Positions 19,964 to 33,300 of a DNA stretch of 64,000 nt are shown here, in pieces. The DNA is from Trichomonas vaginalis G3. Taxonomy: Eukaryota; Parabasalia; Trichomonadida; Trichomonadidae. The notes under the pieces were generated by a model. The model did not search any database. It was not told the origin of the DNA and saw nothing but the letters and a program-made list of their open reading frames with translations. Location: contig NC_067206.1 of NCBI RefSeq assembly GCF_026262505.1, positions 2,232,001-2,296,000 on the forward strand. Direction: 5' to 3'. Within the stretch, counting starts at the first letter, position 1. Each line of letters begins with the position of its first letter. The position numbers and the translations under genes were made by a program.

Positions 19964-22096
19964 ATGGGTGTTCCCTCTTTTTTTCGATGGCTACAAAGGA
20001 AGTATCCATTAGTAGTATCTAGAGTTCTTGAAAGTGATGTAGATGTTGATCCTTTGGAGTCTAATCCAAATACAATTGGTTCCCAAGAATTTGATAATTT
20101 ATATATTGATATGAACGGCCTAATCCATTCATGCTTTCATCCAGCTGACAGAGAACAGCCCAAAAACATCGAAGAAGTTTATGAAAATATTAAATTATAT
20201 CTTAAACGCATTTTCAATATTGTTCGGCCAAGAAAATTATTATATCTCGCAATTGATGGTGTTGCCCCACGTGCCAAAATGAACCAACAGCGATCTAGAA
20301 GATTCAGAGCAGCAAAAGATTCAGAATACAACCGAAACAAGAATTTTCAAGAATTAATTACACTAGGCAAACAAAAAGAAGCAGAAAAAATCATGAAAGA
20401 ACAATACATTCAAGATCATGACAGTAATATTATTACTCCAGGTACAAAATTTATGTGTGATTTGTCCCAAATTTTGAGGTCTTTCATTTCAGAAATGCAG
20501 AATACTTCACCAGCATGGTCAAACATCGCAATTATACTTTCTGATGCATCAGTTCCTGGCGAAGGAGAGCATAAAATAATGGAATTTATTAGAATTCAAA
20601 GATTAACAGATGGTTACAATCCAAACACCCGTCATGTTATGTATGGATTAGATGCAGATCTTATATTCTTAGCATTGGCCTCTCATGAAGTATATTTTTC
20701 AATATTACGCGAAAACATTTTTGACAAAAAAGAAAATGACAAGCCAATTGGCCCCTCATCATTTATTTTTGCTAATATCTTTGTTCTCAGGCAGTATCTT
20801 GATAGAGAACTTCAAATTGATGTTAAATTTGGTTGGGATCTTGAGCGAGTCATAGATGATATAGTATTTCTATGTTTTGCAGCAGGAAATGACTTCTTAC
20901 CACAGATTCCTGGCTTCGAAATTCCAAGAGGCTTTGTCGACCAATTATTTGAAAGATATAAAAAATTATTACCCCAACTGTCATCATACATTACCAACAC
21001 GGGCGATGTCGAGATGAAAAACCTGCTTCCTTTCATGCTTGGATTTGACTATCTCGAGCCAGAAAGTGTTCATAATATTGTGAGTCCTTCTGAAAGATCA
21101 ATTTCGGTATCGGAGTATGTTAATAACTTATGCAATGATGTTAAGACAGAATATAAGCCCGAAAATGACAAAAAACTTGTAACCGCCAAATTTCAAAAAA
21201 ATCAAAATAATTTAGAAATTTACGATACGAAACGTGACAAGAAATTTTATTATCAGAGTAAATTTGGCTTTGAAGACGAAGAGAATATTAAAAATGTTGT
21301 ACATGAGTACTGCAAAGGCATGGAATGGGTATTGAAGTACTACACGAAAGGTGTTGCAAGTTGGTCATGGTTTTATCCATATCATTCTGCACCTTTAGTC
21401 AGTGATTTTGTTTTGTTGGATTGTGATGTGAAGAATGAGTTTGTTTTGGGACATCCTTTTACTCCTCTGCAGCAGCTTATGGCTGTTTTGCCACCACAGT
21501 CGAGTTGGTGTCTTCCGAAAATGATGTGCGATTTGATGAATTCTGATGATTCCCCAATTTTGGATTTTTACCCGAAAAAATTCAAAGTCGACCTCGAAGG
21601 AGGAACTACGGCTTGGAAAGGACATGTGTTGATTCCTTTCATTGACGCGCATAAACTTAAGAAATGCTTGAGAAATGTGAATGATTCTCTCAACGAAGAA
21701 GAAAAACAAAGAAATTCTTTCGGTGTCACGTTTTTGTATAATAAATTGCAAAAAGTAACTATTCTTGGAACAATTACTGAATATTCTGAAGGATATGAGA
21801 ATGAATGCATCTATGAGTTACCTCCATATGATAGTAATGATCCAAGAATCAATCAAATATTGGAAGGTGCTGAGATTCCTTTAATTAATTTAGATTCTCA
21901 AAAAATAATTGAAGGAAAAAGAGTCAAAACACTCAAACAGATGTTTAATCAAACCAAGAAAGAAGAGAATTTGTTAGTTGTTCCGGGAATTCCATTTGAT
22001 CAACCTGAAGATTTCAGAATTAGAGAAATGCAGAAGACAAACAGCGTCTCTCACAAGAAATCATCAAAGCAAGGCAAATCAATATTCAACTTTTGA
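19964..22096 (+). CDS. 5'-3' exoribonuclease of the XRN family, 710 aa
   Basis: The enzyme digests RNA with a 5' monophosphate from the 5' end. The XRN N-terminus (MGVPSFFRWLQRKYP) and the conserved acidic motifs are present in order: LYIDMNGLIH (Asp49), LAIDGVAPRAKMNQQRSRRF (Asp98), SVPGEGEHKIMEFIR (~195-210), GLDADLIFLAL (~226-236) and CFAAGNDFLPQIPGF (~304-318). The second conserved region contains GMEWVLKYYTKGVASWSWFY (~449-468). The protein ends soon after it with a basic Ser/Lys tail. The length is nearer to Rat1/Xrn2 than to the 1500-residue cytoplasmic Xrn1, so a nuclear role is possible but not proven. The stop lies within TGAAATAAA. Confidence 0.93.
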   Translation: MGVPSFFRWLQRKYPLVVSRVLESDVDVDPLESNPNTIGSQEFDNLYIDMNGLIHSCFHPADREQPKNIEEVYENIKLYLKRIFNIVRPRKLLYLAIDGVAPRAKMNQQRSRRFRAAKDSEYNRNKNFQELITLGKQKEAEKIMKEQYIQDHDSNIITPGTKFMCDLSQILRSFISEMQNTSPAWSNIAIILSDASVPGEGEHKIMEFIRIQRLTDGYNPNTRHVMYGLDADLIFLALASHEVYFSILRENIFDKKENDKPIGPSSFIFANIFVLRQYLDRELQIDVKFGWDLERVIDDIVFLCFAAGNDFLPQIPGFEIPRGFVDQLFERYKKLLPQLSSYITNTGDVEMKNLLPFMLGFDYLEPESVHNIVSPSERSISVSEYVNNLCNDVKTEYKPENDKKLVTAKFQKNQNNLEIYDTKRDKKFYYQSKFGFEDEENIKNVVHEYCKGMEWVLKYYTKGVASWSWFYPYHSAPLVSDFVLLDCDVKNEFVLGHPFTPLQQLMAVLPPQSSWCLPKMMCDLMNSDDSPILDFYPKKFKVDLEGGTTAWKGHVLIPFIDAHKLKKCLRNVNDSLNEEEKQRNSFGVTFLYNKLQKVTILGTITEYSEGYENECIYELPPYDSNDPRINQILEGAEIPLINLDSQKIIEGKRVKTLKQMFNQTKKEENLLVVPGIPFDQPEDFRIREMQKTNSVSHKKSSKQGKSIFNF

Positions 22097-22203
22097 AATA
22101 AATTGTTTGTAATAATATTTTTTATTTTTAATTTTTTTCTTTTTTAAATCCAAACAAACTTTAAAAAGATAATAATTATCCGAAAGTAAACTTTTACCAA
22201 AGT

Positions 22204-22698
22204 CTAAAATTCTGGAATAAAATTATTAAAAACATTATCTAAAATGTCATACTCTAAGTTCATACATTCATCAAATGATATTAAATCATCTATTTCCTTT
22301 AATGGTGCTACTTCAGTCTGGCTTTGTTGATTTTTATTTGAAATTTCTATTAAATTATCCAAACTTTCATTGTGTCGTTGTAGTTTCTGGAATCTAGATT
22401 TAATTATAACATCAGATCTATTTTGCATCATCCTGGAAATTTGCATCCATTTTGGTCCATATTCTTTATATAATTTCAAAATTTGAATGTCTTCTTCAAT
22501 TGAAAAAGGACCGAAATTGAGGTCAGGAGACAAAAATTTCTCCCATCTATCTTTAACTTGCCTTTGGGTTCTATTTGGAAAATACTTGGTAACTTCTTTC
22601 CAATTATTCGTTCCAATCTTGGCAATTACTCTTCTAAGCTTGTTGTCATCTGACTCTGTGAATTTAAAGTTGGCGTGATTACTGAGGCAAGCTCTCAT
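22204..22698 (-). CDS. R2R3 Myb-like DNA-binding protein, 164 aa
   Basis: Two Myb repeats are visible. R2 is at ~12-58 (FTESDDNKLRRVIAKIGTNN with Trp33, then Trp52 in RQVKDRWEKFL). R3 is at ~64-108 (FSIEEDIQILKLYKEYGPKW, with the last aromatic replaced by Phe103). This is the architecture of the small trichomonad Myb factors that bind elements near the initiator of iron- and growth-regulated genes. The ~55 C-terminal residues are acidic and unassigned. It is probably nuclear and probably regulates transcription. Its own ATG is preceded by an initiator-like TCATTTTC 10 nt upstream. Confidence 0.9.
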   Translation of the reverse strand: MRACLSNHANFKFTESDDNKLRRVIAKIGTNNWKEVTKYFPNRTQRQVKDRWEKFLSPDLNFGPFSIEEDIQILKLYKEYGPKWMQISRMMQNRSDVIIKSRFQKLQRHNESLDNLIEISNKNQQSQTEVAPLKEIDDLISFDECMNLEYDILDNVFNNFIPEF

Positions 22699-22710
22699 AC
22701 TTGAAAATGA
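22699..22710 (-). promoter_or_regulatory. Initiator-like element of the Myb gene
   Basis: On the minus strand TCATTTTCAAGT directly precedes the ATG, with a putative +1 A at 22708. It agrees closely with the trichomonad initiator consensus. Confidence 0.55.
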
Positions 22711-24367
22711 AATTTCTGTGGTAGCTCAAAAAATGAATTTTCAACAATTGGATGTGTGAATTCATATTGTCACCTTTTTGTTTTTTAATTTAGTTAAAAG
22801 TTCAGTATCATGTATATTATCATTTTTCGCTGAGGAGGTTAGTATATTTTCTTATCAATTCAATTTTTTGAGATGAACCATTCAATTCTAAAAATTTTCT
22901 GTCGCCCAAATAATTTTATCAAACTAAAGTACTCACAAAATCTAGATTGAGAGGCGGTCAATGACTTTTGAGGGGAAATTAACGCATGGAATTTAATATT
23001 ATTTAGGTTGATATTCTTGCTTATTATTTCAGAAAAAAATCTTAAAAATTTCAATATGAAAATTGAAAGCAATTCAAAAAAATTGCTAACATGTAAATTT
23101 TAATATCCTATGCATAATTTCATATTTTGAACATTTTTTATTTTTGTTTAAAACTTAAAATTTTGCGAATTTAATATAATTTATAAAATATAATACGTAT
23201 ACATATTTAAAATACACTAAATTTAATTGTTAATTGACGTTTTTGGGAATGAATTTTATCAAAACATGCCTGAATCCGAAAATTTGAAAGAACGAATTAC
23301 ACAATCATATATGTAGAATTCAAAATACAAACTTAAAGATTGTATACGTTTAAAATTATTCAGATTGTGTTTGATTTCCACTCATTCTGTTTCTTTTGAA
23401 CTCTAACACTAACATTTCATGATGATTACATGATCCATTTATACATGGTTGAATTGTTCCAGATTCTACCAGAAAATCAATCCAAATTTCTCAATGCATT
23501 CATGTTGATTGGACAAAATTTAAAATTTATCAGCCTTTCCAGAGAAACTCATATATTCCTAATGAAATGTAATTTTTGCTACATTTATTTCAATCAAATG
23601 TCAAAAAATTGACTGCAGAGCTTGAAAAGGTGATGAATCATGTTGTTATTAGATGTACATATTAGATTTACTATTTCCAAAAAAATGCTCAAATTTGAAT
23701 AGTTTTTAGAAAATTTGGAATTACACTCCTTACATTATATATAATTAAATGTTTAAATTTTATTTATTTTTCCCTTTTAATTTTATAACGTGCTCTATCA
23801 AAACTAACCTCTCAATTGAAGGCCACAAAATCTAAGTAGTGAGGGTACACAAATTTTGTATGGAGTACGGTTCAATTTTTGAGAGCCTCACTACTTAGAT
23901 TTTGTGACTACCTTATGAAAAACCTGAGAAAAAAAAAGATATGATATAGCTGTTATTGTAGTATTGATGCCATTGCACTTAACTCTTCTATTACAAACGA
24001 AAAGGAAAATGGAAATTAAAAATATCAATTATTAAATTCATGAAATTGCATTACATCACAGAGTCGATGTCCTTTTTTACTATTACTATCCATGGAATTC
24101 ATGATAATTGTTCAGTTTTAATATATATTTCATGTTCACTAATAAAAAATATGAATAATTATCTTAATAATAGCCTTAAATTGTTATCATTGATTGGCGA
24201 TACAAATTTGTTGGTTGTTTGTAATATCATTCAATACCAATTTGAAAAAGAGACTAAAATTAAAATTTCAATAACGATATCCCAATATATTTGAGATTTT
24301 ATTTTCTAGAGTTCTTAAAATACTAAACATTTTAGTTATAATTTTTAGTTGTTGAGAATATTTTATT
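22711..24367. other. Intergenic region with hairpin and ATTGAGAGG words
   Basis: No convincing gene is present; the short open frames here are AT-rich noise. The region carries ATTGAGAGG at 22946-22954, its complement at 23808-23816, and a perfect 21-bp inverted repeat at 23824-23906. Confidence 0.5.
23824..23906. repeat. Perfect 21-bp inverted repeat with 41-nt loop
   Basis: The arms are at 23824-23844 (CACAAAATCTAAGTAGTGAGG) and 23886-23906 and match without a mismatch. The loop contains TTCAATTTTTGAGAG at 23871-23885, a word also found in element 1 and at 51783. It may be a small foldback mobile element or an RNA hairpin. Confidence 0.75.
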
Positions 24368-27300
24368 ATGGCGCAAATTTCTGCAGAATCGGTCAGTAAG
24401 ATCCGATCTGCAGATGAGCTTAAAAAGACTGCGTTAAAACTTATACAGCAAAGGGATGAAATAAATGAGCAATTAACTATAGCAAAACTGTCTTCTTCAG
24501 CATTTGAAAGTCAAATTCAAGCGTATAAAATGGAATTACAAGCATCACAACAAAAGGAAAGTTCCTTAAATGCTTTTATAGATGAAATGATGAAGGAGAA
24601 AATGAATTTTGAAACAAAACTTAATGAGCAAAAACAAATAATGACTGATAACAATGAAAAAATCAAGCAGCTTAATAATGAAATATCTACATTAAAACTG
24701 GAAAATTCGAGTTACGAGCAAAAAGTAAATGATTTGATGCAAATTATAAATTTAGCTCCGTCAAATCCAGCTCAAGATCAAATTCTCGAACTTCAGCGTA
24801 CTATCAAACAGCAAAACAAAGAGCAGAATTACTTAATTGAAGCCTTCGACATAGAAAAGAAAGAACTTGAAGAACAAATCAAAAAACTTCAATCAAACAG
24901 CAACAATTCTGAAATAGATTCGCTACTCCTTGCTTTTCAAGAGGAAAAAACATCTCTTGAAGCTCAAATTCAAGACTTAAAAGCACAATTAGCGAATAAC
25001 GACACAGAAACATTGATAAACACATTCCATAAAGAGAAACTAGAATACGAGGAGAAGGTAAATAAGCTTCTTGTTGATAACGACAAGCTCCAAAAAGAGC
25101 TAAAGAACAAAGATGAAGAGCAAACAAGTTTATTACAAGCAATTTCTGAAGACAAAGATAAACTCTCAAAACTTTTTGATGAAACTCAGAAACAACTGAA
25201 TGAAGAAAAAGAAAATCTCAAGAAACAACTAAAATTACTAAATGAACAATTGGAAAACGAAAAACTTCAGGCAAAAGAGTCAATCAAAGCCAAAGATCTC
25301 GTAATACAAGTAATCGACAGTCAGAGATCCGAATTAGAGCAAAAATTAAAAGATCAAGAAGATATAATTAAAATTAAATCAGAAAACGAGGTTAAATTAA
25401 GTGATGAAATACAAAGATTGAATAATTCCATCAAAGAGATGCAAAATAATTCAAATTCTTCTTTATCTGACTTAAATTCTCAAATTTCTTCACAACAGCA
25501 GAAATTAAATCAATATGAAGCGCAAGATGTCCAATCTCAAGCAACAATTAAATCGTTGCAAACAGAAATCGATGTTTTGAAGCAAAAAGAAACAAATTTG
25601 CAAAATTTGATTTCAGAACAAGATGAAAAGCTTGCCAAACAAGATCAAGCAATTAAAGATAGCCAAGATAAAATCAAACAGCTAGAAGAAGCTGCTCAAA
25701 ACCATTCAGAAGAAGAGAAAGAGAAACAATTCGAAATTATTCAGATGATTACAAAAGAAAATGATGATTTGAAGGCTCAAAATAGCGAATACGTCAAGCA
25801 AAACCAAGAGAAAGACAGACAGATTGAAGAATTAGTCCAAAGTCTCTCAAATGAGAACAATAATAACGCGGATATCCAAAAACTATACAAAGAAAAGGAA
25901 GAAACAGAGCTACTGATATCACAACTGGGCGACGAAATCACTCAGCTCAATACAAAGATCCAGGAAAAGGTAGATGAAGTGAATCAGCTCACAGAAACAA
26001 TTTTGGACAAAGAGGAAGTGATAAACGCAGTAACTAAAGACAACAGTGACTTAAACAACAAAATAGCTGAGCTAAACAACGCAATCAGCGAAATGACGAA
26101 AGAAATAACAGAAAAAGAGGAAAAGATCAATGAATTAAACAGAAAAATTGAAGAATTAAACAACGTGATTAAAGAGAAAGAAGAAGAAATCAACAGATTC
26201 TCTTCTAAAATCAGTGAATTGAATGAATCAATTAATGAGAAAATCAACGAAATAAACAATACAAACACTGCAATTAATGAATTAAACAATCAGATCAAAG
26301 AGAAAGATGAGAAAATAAATGAGTTAAATAATCAAAATCAAGAGAAACAAAATAAAATTGATGAATTAAATGAATTAAATAATACTGTTCAACAAAATGA
26401 AACAAAATTTGGAGAATTAAACAAAGAAAATCGAGAGAAAGAAAATAGAATAAATGAATTAAATAAGGAAATAGAAAGAATTAATAATTCATCATCAGAA
26501 AAAGACAAAACAATTGCAAATCTGAATGAATCTTTGTTAGAAAAAGATAATGAAATAACAAAGAAAGATGAATTAATCAAAGAACTGCAAGAATCAGTTC
26601 AAACAAAAGAAACAGAAATTAATCAAAAGAATGAATTAATTTCATCAAATAATACAAAGATTGATGAGCTGAATCAACAAATCAATGAACTCAACGCACA
26701 GATTTCAGATAAAGAAAATTCATTGAAAGAAATTACAGATAAAGTTCACACTCTTGAAGAAACAGTTCAAAACAAAGAAACAGAAATCAACCAAAAGAAT
26801 GAAGAACTTTCAGAAAGAGAAACTAAAATCAATGAACTCAACGAAATCATTTCACAGAAAGATTCAGAAATTCAACAGAAGAATGAAGAAATTTCATCAA
26901 ATAATTCAAAGATTGAAGAATTAAATCAACAAATTTCAAACAAAGAAAATTCATTGCAAGAACTCACAGATAAAGTTCACAGTCTTGAAACAAAGAACTC
27001 CGAACTTACTAAACTTGTTTCAGAAAAAGAAGAAGAAATCAAAGATAAACAATCAAAGATTGACGAAATGAATCAGGAAATTTCAGATAAAGATAAATCA
27101 ATTGAAGAAATCACAGAAAGAGTCAACAAACTTGAAGAAGAAAACAAAACAAAGAATTCACAGATTGACGAAATGAAAGAACAAATTTCATCAATTACAA
27201 CAAACGAAGAAACAGCAATTTCTACACTTAACACGCAACTTAACAACAAAAACAACGAAATTGACTTACTTCATCAACAACTTCAATCTAAAGAAACAGA

Positions 27301-30300
27301 AATTTCCAAATTGACAGAAAATGTTTCAGAACGAGAAAAATCATTCACTGAACTACAAGAACAACTTGAAAAAGCAAAGCAAGAACATGAAGAAACAATT
27401 TCAGAAATCAAACTCAAACTTGAATCTAAAGATAACGAAATCAACGAACTTAATTCAACTCTTTCCCAAATTCGATCTGAACTTGAACAAACTAACAAAC
27501 AAAACACCGAATTAACTGAAACATTATCTCAGAAAGAATCAAATATAAATGAAATTAATGATAATTTATCAAAACTTAGAGAAGAAATTTCAGAGAAAGA
27601 GAAAACAATTAATGAAAAATCATCAAAGATTGAAGAATTAAATCAACAAATATCAGAAAAAGATAATTCATTGAAAGAAATGACAGAGAAAATAAATAAT
27701 CTCGAAGAAGAAAACAAACAAAAGAATTCTAGAATTGAGGAATTGCAACAACAACTTGAGTCATTGCGAAATGATGATGAAAATAGAATCAACAATTTAT
27801 ATGAAGAACTTTCACAGAAAGAATCAAAGATCAATGAATTAAATGAACTTATGATGCAGCAACAAACAGGAAAAGAAACAATTCTTTCACAACTAAATGA
27901 ACAAATCAAAGAAAAAGATTCTAAAATTGGAGAATTGGAAGAGAATGTTTCTAAATTAGAATCAGAAATCAGTCAGAAAGAATCAAATATCAATGAACTT
28001 TCTTCACAAGTTTCTGAGAAAGATAAAATGGTTAATGATATTTCAGAAGAAAAGAATGAACTTCAAAAACAATTGAGTGATCAAAATTCTATGATTGATG
28101 AACTTAATGAACAAATCAAAGAATTAACAGATAATCTTTCTAAATCTACAACGGAGTCCACAGAAAAAGATTCAAAGAATCAAGAACTTATTTCAGAGAA
28201 AGAAACAGAAATTTCACATCTGAAAGAAGAAATTTCAAAATTGACAGAACAGCACGGAGAGAAAGACAAACTGATTCAAGAACTCACAGAACAAATACAA
28301 ACACAAGATATAAATCTTAAACAAAAAGATTCAAACATTTCCGAACTTCAAGTACTTGTTTCTCAGAAAGAAACTGAACTTTCAGAGAAAGATAACTCAA
28401 TCAACGAATTTATTCATAAATTAGAAGAAAAAGATTTACAAATCAAAGAATTGAATGAACAGCTTAATAATAAAGAATCACAAATCAACGAACTCAACGC
28501 ACAGATTTCAGATAAAGAAAATTCATTGCAAGAAATTACAGATAAAGTTCACACTCTTGAAGAAACAGTTCAAAACAAAGAAACAGAAATCAACCAAAAG
28601 AATGAAGAACTTTCAGAAAGAGAAACTAAAATCAATGAACTCAACGAAATCATTTCACAGAAAGATTCAGAAATTCAACAGAAGAATGAAGAAATTTCAT
28701 CAAATAATTCAAAGATTGACGAATTAAATCAACAAATTTCAAACAAAGAAAATTCATTGCAAGAACTCACAGATAAAGTTCACAGTCTTGAAACAAAGAA
28801 CTCCGAACAAGAAACTCAGATTGATGAACTTACTAAACTTGTTTCAGAAAAAGAAGAAGAAAACAACAAACTTCAAGAAACAATTCAAACAAAAGAAACA
28901 GAAATCAAAGATAAACAATCAAAGGTTGACGAAATGAATCAGGAAATTTCAGATAAAGATAAATCAATTGAGGAAATCACAGAAAGAGTCAACAAACTTG
29001 AAGAAGAAAACAAAACAAAGAATTCGCAGATTGACGAAATGAAAGAACAAATTTCATCAATTACAACAAACGAAGAAACAGCAATTTCTACACTTAACAC
29101 GCAACTTAACAACAAGAACAACGAAATTGACTTACTTCATCAACAACTTCAATCTAAAGAAACAGAAAACGAAAAAGCAATTAATGAATTGAATGACAAG
29201 CTCAACAAATTATATGAAGAAATTGCAAACAAGAACACAAATATCACTGAACTCAATGAACAAATTTCAAGCAAGAATCAGGAAATTGTTGACAGAGATA
29301 ATAAACTTCAGTCCCTTGGCACAGAATTAAACCAAAAGAATGAAGAAATCAAAGAAAAAGATTCAAAGATTGGAGAATTTAATGATTTGGTTTCGAAGAA
29401 AGATTCAGAAATCAATCAACTTCAAGAAGAAATTGCAGATATTTCTTCGAAGATTGAAGAATTAAACAATGAAATTGCAACTAAAGATGCAAGCATTTTA
29501 GAGTTAAACAACAAGATTGCAGAAAAAGATTTGAAGATCAAAAGTTTAGATGAAGAAAAAAGTTCTCTTCAATCAAAACCTGCAGAGAAAGAAAACGACA
29601 TTTCAGATCTTCTTGTTAAATACGATGAAAAATGCAGTGAAATTGAAGCTGTTCAATCAGAACTTGCAAAGAAAGATAAAGAAAACAAGGAGTTTGAGGA
29701 ATTAATGAGCCAAGCAATTTCAGAGAAAGATGAAGAAATTTCTAAATCTAAAAATGGAATTTCTTCATTGCAAGAAAAATTGGCTGAGAAAGAAAAAGAA
29801 ATTAATTCAAAGAATGAAGCAAATACAGCGGAAAAAGAAGAGAATTCTAAATTGATTTCACAAAGAGATGAAGAAATCTCTAATCTCAATAAATCAATTG
29901 ATGAATTGCGTAAAGAAATCTCTACTAAAGATGAAACGATTTCTCAATTTGAATCAAAGATAAATGAGTTAATTGAAGAAATTTCTAAGAAAGAATTAAC
30001 AATCAATGAAAAAGAAACAAAGATTGCAGAGCTCAATGAGCAAATCACTCAGAAAGAAAATGAAATCAATGGCCTTAAAGAAGCAGAGAAAGTGATGGAA
30101 ACAAAGATTTCTGAAATTGAATCTCAACTCACAGAGAAAGAAAAATCAATTAATGAACTTGAAGAAACAGTTCAAAACAAAGAAACAGAAATCAACCAAA
30201 AGAATGAAGAACTTTCAGAAAGAGAAACTAAAATCAATGAACTCAACGAAATCATTTCACAGAAAGATTCAGAAATTCAACAGAAGAATGAAGAAATTTC

Positions 30301-33300
30301 ATCAAATAATTCAAAGATTGACGAATTAAATCAACAAATTTCAAACAAAGAAAATTCATTGCAAGAACTCACAGATAAAGTTCACAGTCTTGAAACAAAG
30401 AACTCCGAACAAGAAACTCAGATTGAGGAACTTACTAAACTTGTTTCAGAAAAAGAAGAAGAAAACAACAAACTTCAAGAAACAATTCAAACAAAAGAAA
30501 CAGAAATCAAAGATAAACAATCAAAGGTTGACGAAATGAATCAGGAAATTTCAGATAAAGATAAATCAATTGAAGAAATTACTGAAAGAGTCAACAAACT
30601 TGAAGAAGAAAACAAAACAAAGAATTCGCAGATTGACGAAATGAAAGAACAAATTTCATCAATTACAACAAACGAAGAAACAGCAATTTCTACACTTAAC
30701 ACGCAACTTAACAACAAAAACAACGAAATTGACTTACTTCATCAACAACTTCAATCTAAAGAAACAGAAATTAAACAACTCAATGAAGAAATTTCTGAAA
30801 GAAACAATGCACTTCAAACAAAGGAAACAGAAATTAAAGAGAAAGAATTGAAGATTAACGAACTAAATGATATTATTTCGAAGAAGGAAGAAGAAAAAGC
30901 AGAGAAAGAAAGTTTGTTGAATGAAAACATCAACAAATTAAATACAGAAAGAGAATCGCAAATAAATGAACTCTCAGAAAAACTTCTCAAACTCGAAGAG
31001 CAGCTCAAACAAGAGACTTTATCCAATGAAGACATGAAGCAAACTAATACATCACTCAGCCAAAAGATTGATGAAATGGCTTTTCAATTATCAGATAAAA
31101 CATCCCAATTGCAAGAATTGAACCAACAAATCACCGTTCTTTCTTCTCAAATCTCTGATAAAGACAAAACAGTCAATGATCTTCAAGAAGAAATCAAAGA
31201 AAAGAGTGTACAAAATGAAGAAAATTCAAGGATTATCAATGATTTGAAGGAATTCATCAAACAATATGATGAAGACATCAAATCTAAAGATGAAAAGATT
31301 AAATCAATTGAGCAAGAAAAAGATGCCAAAATCAATGAAATCAAGGCTGAACTTGAAACTAAAGAAACAGAGAACTCTCAGTTGTTTGGAAACATTAGCG
31401 AGCTTCAGAACATGTTGTCATCACGTGACAGTGAATATGAAACTGTTTGCAGCGACAACAACAAGCTTAAGCAAGAAATCGAAGCTCTTAAATCATCTCT
31501 TTCTGAGAAGGAAAATGATTTTGCAAGTATTTTAAGTAAATATGATGAAGAAGTTTCAAATCACAACAAAGAAGTTGAAGAGCTTACAAAGAAAGATGAA
31601 GAAAACAAACAACAAGTCGATGAGAAAGAAAATGAGATTTCAAATCTGAAGAAAGAAATTGAAAATCTCAAATCTTCTCTCAATGAAAAAGACAACGAAA
31701 TATCTCAGAATTCACAAGCAATTGACGACTCATCCAAGCATGTCCAGGAACTTCAACATCAATTTGATGAAGATCTAAAGCAGAAACAAGAAGAAATCAG
31801 TGCTAAAGATGAAGAACTTTCTAATTTGAAGAAAGTTCTCGAAGAAGAGAAATCTGAAATTACTTCATCCCTCCAAGAAAAGGACGAATTAATCAAGCAA
31901 AAAGAAGAAGAAATCAGCAATCTTAACTCAGTAATTCAAGAGAAAGAGAAAGTAATTGCATCATTACAAGGCAAAGTAAATGATGAAAACAATGAAGTCA
32001 ATGCCAAAGAAGCAGAAATAGTCTCTTTGAATGAAATCCAAAAGAAGAAAGAGGAAGAAATTTCATCATTACAAGAAAAACTTAATTCTACAATTGCTGA
32101 GAAAGAAAAAGAAATATCTGAGCTTCAATCATCAATAAATGATAAAGACAAAGAAATTTCTTCATTGCAAGAGAAAGTCAATATAGAAAACAATGATGTC
32201 AATACTAAAGAAACTGAAATTTCATCTCTTAATGATCAGTTAAAGCAAAAAGACGAAGAAATCAACAACCTCAAATCAGAAATTAAAGAGAAATTTGAAG
32301 AACTTTCTAAATTACAATCATTAGTAAATGAAAATGAACAAGTAATTGTTTCATTACAAGAGAAAGTTAATAGTGATGAAATCAATAAAGAAAATGAATT
32401 GAAGATGAAAGAAGAAGAAATTTCAAATCTGAATGGTTCAATTCAAGAAAAAGAGAAAGAAATTTCTTTGTTGAAAGAGAATTTCAACAACTCTTTAGCA
32501 CAAAAAGATGAAGAAATTTCGAATTTGAAGAAAGTTCTCGAAGAAGAGAAATCAGGAATTACTTCATCACTTCAAGAGCAAATTTCTAAACTTCAGTCGG
32601 AAATCAAAGAAAGAGATGAGATCCAAAAGAAGAAAGAGGAAGAAATCCAAACCCTTTCAAATGAAAAATTGGAGTTGTTGAAACAGAAAGAAGAAGAAAT
32701 CAATGTTCTCAACAGCAAACTTAATGAAAGTGTTGAATTGCTTAAACAAAAAGAAGGAGATAACGAAAATAATGATAAGATAAGCGAAATCAGACAACAA
32801 AAAGAGAAAGAAATTTCTGAATTACAGTCAGAAATCAATTCTCTGAAGAACGAATTATCTGCAAACAAGGAAGAAATGGAGAAGCTTAATGAAACAATCA
32901 AAGAAAGAGATGAAGAAATCTCTTCAATCAAGCAGAAAGCAGATGATGACAAATCAGAAGTCAACTCAATAAGTAACATTCTTTCCGACATCAAGCAGAA
33001 ACTTTCCAATCAAACGCAAGAATCAATCAAAGAAGGAAGAGTTTTCTCCAAAGAAAGAGAAGTTCCGGACGAAGAAACAAACATCAGTCAGTTGGATTAC
33101 TCTCCAATCAAATCCAAACCATCAGAAGTTGTCAAATCAAGAGAAGTCATCGAATTAGTTGATGAAGACGAAGGAAATGAAACAAATGACATCAGAAGCA
33201 CTGTTGAATACTTGAGTGAAACAATCGATGAAATGCAGGCAAACATCGAAGAACTGAAGAAGGAAAACGCAAAGAAATCTCAAGAAAAACAATCTCTTAT

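Noticed and set aside
22860-23612. Short frames of 60-70 codons in the Myb-golgin intergenic region
   Set aside because: Hydrophobic AT-rich noise without start context or family resemblance.
24040-24294. 84-codon open frame before the golgin gene
   Set aside because: AT-rich, Ile/Leu/Asn-dominated, no domain or promoter signal; probably chance.
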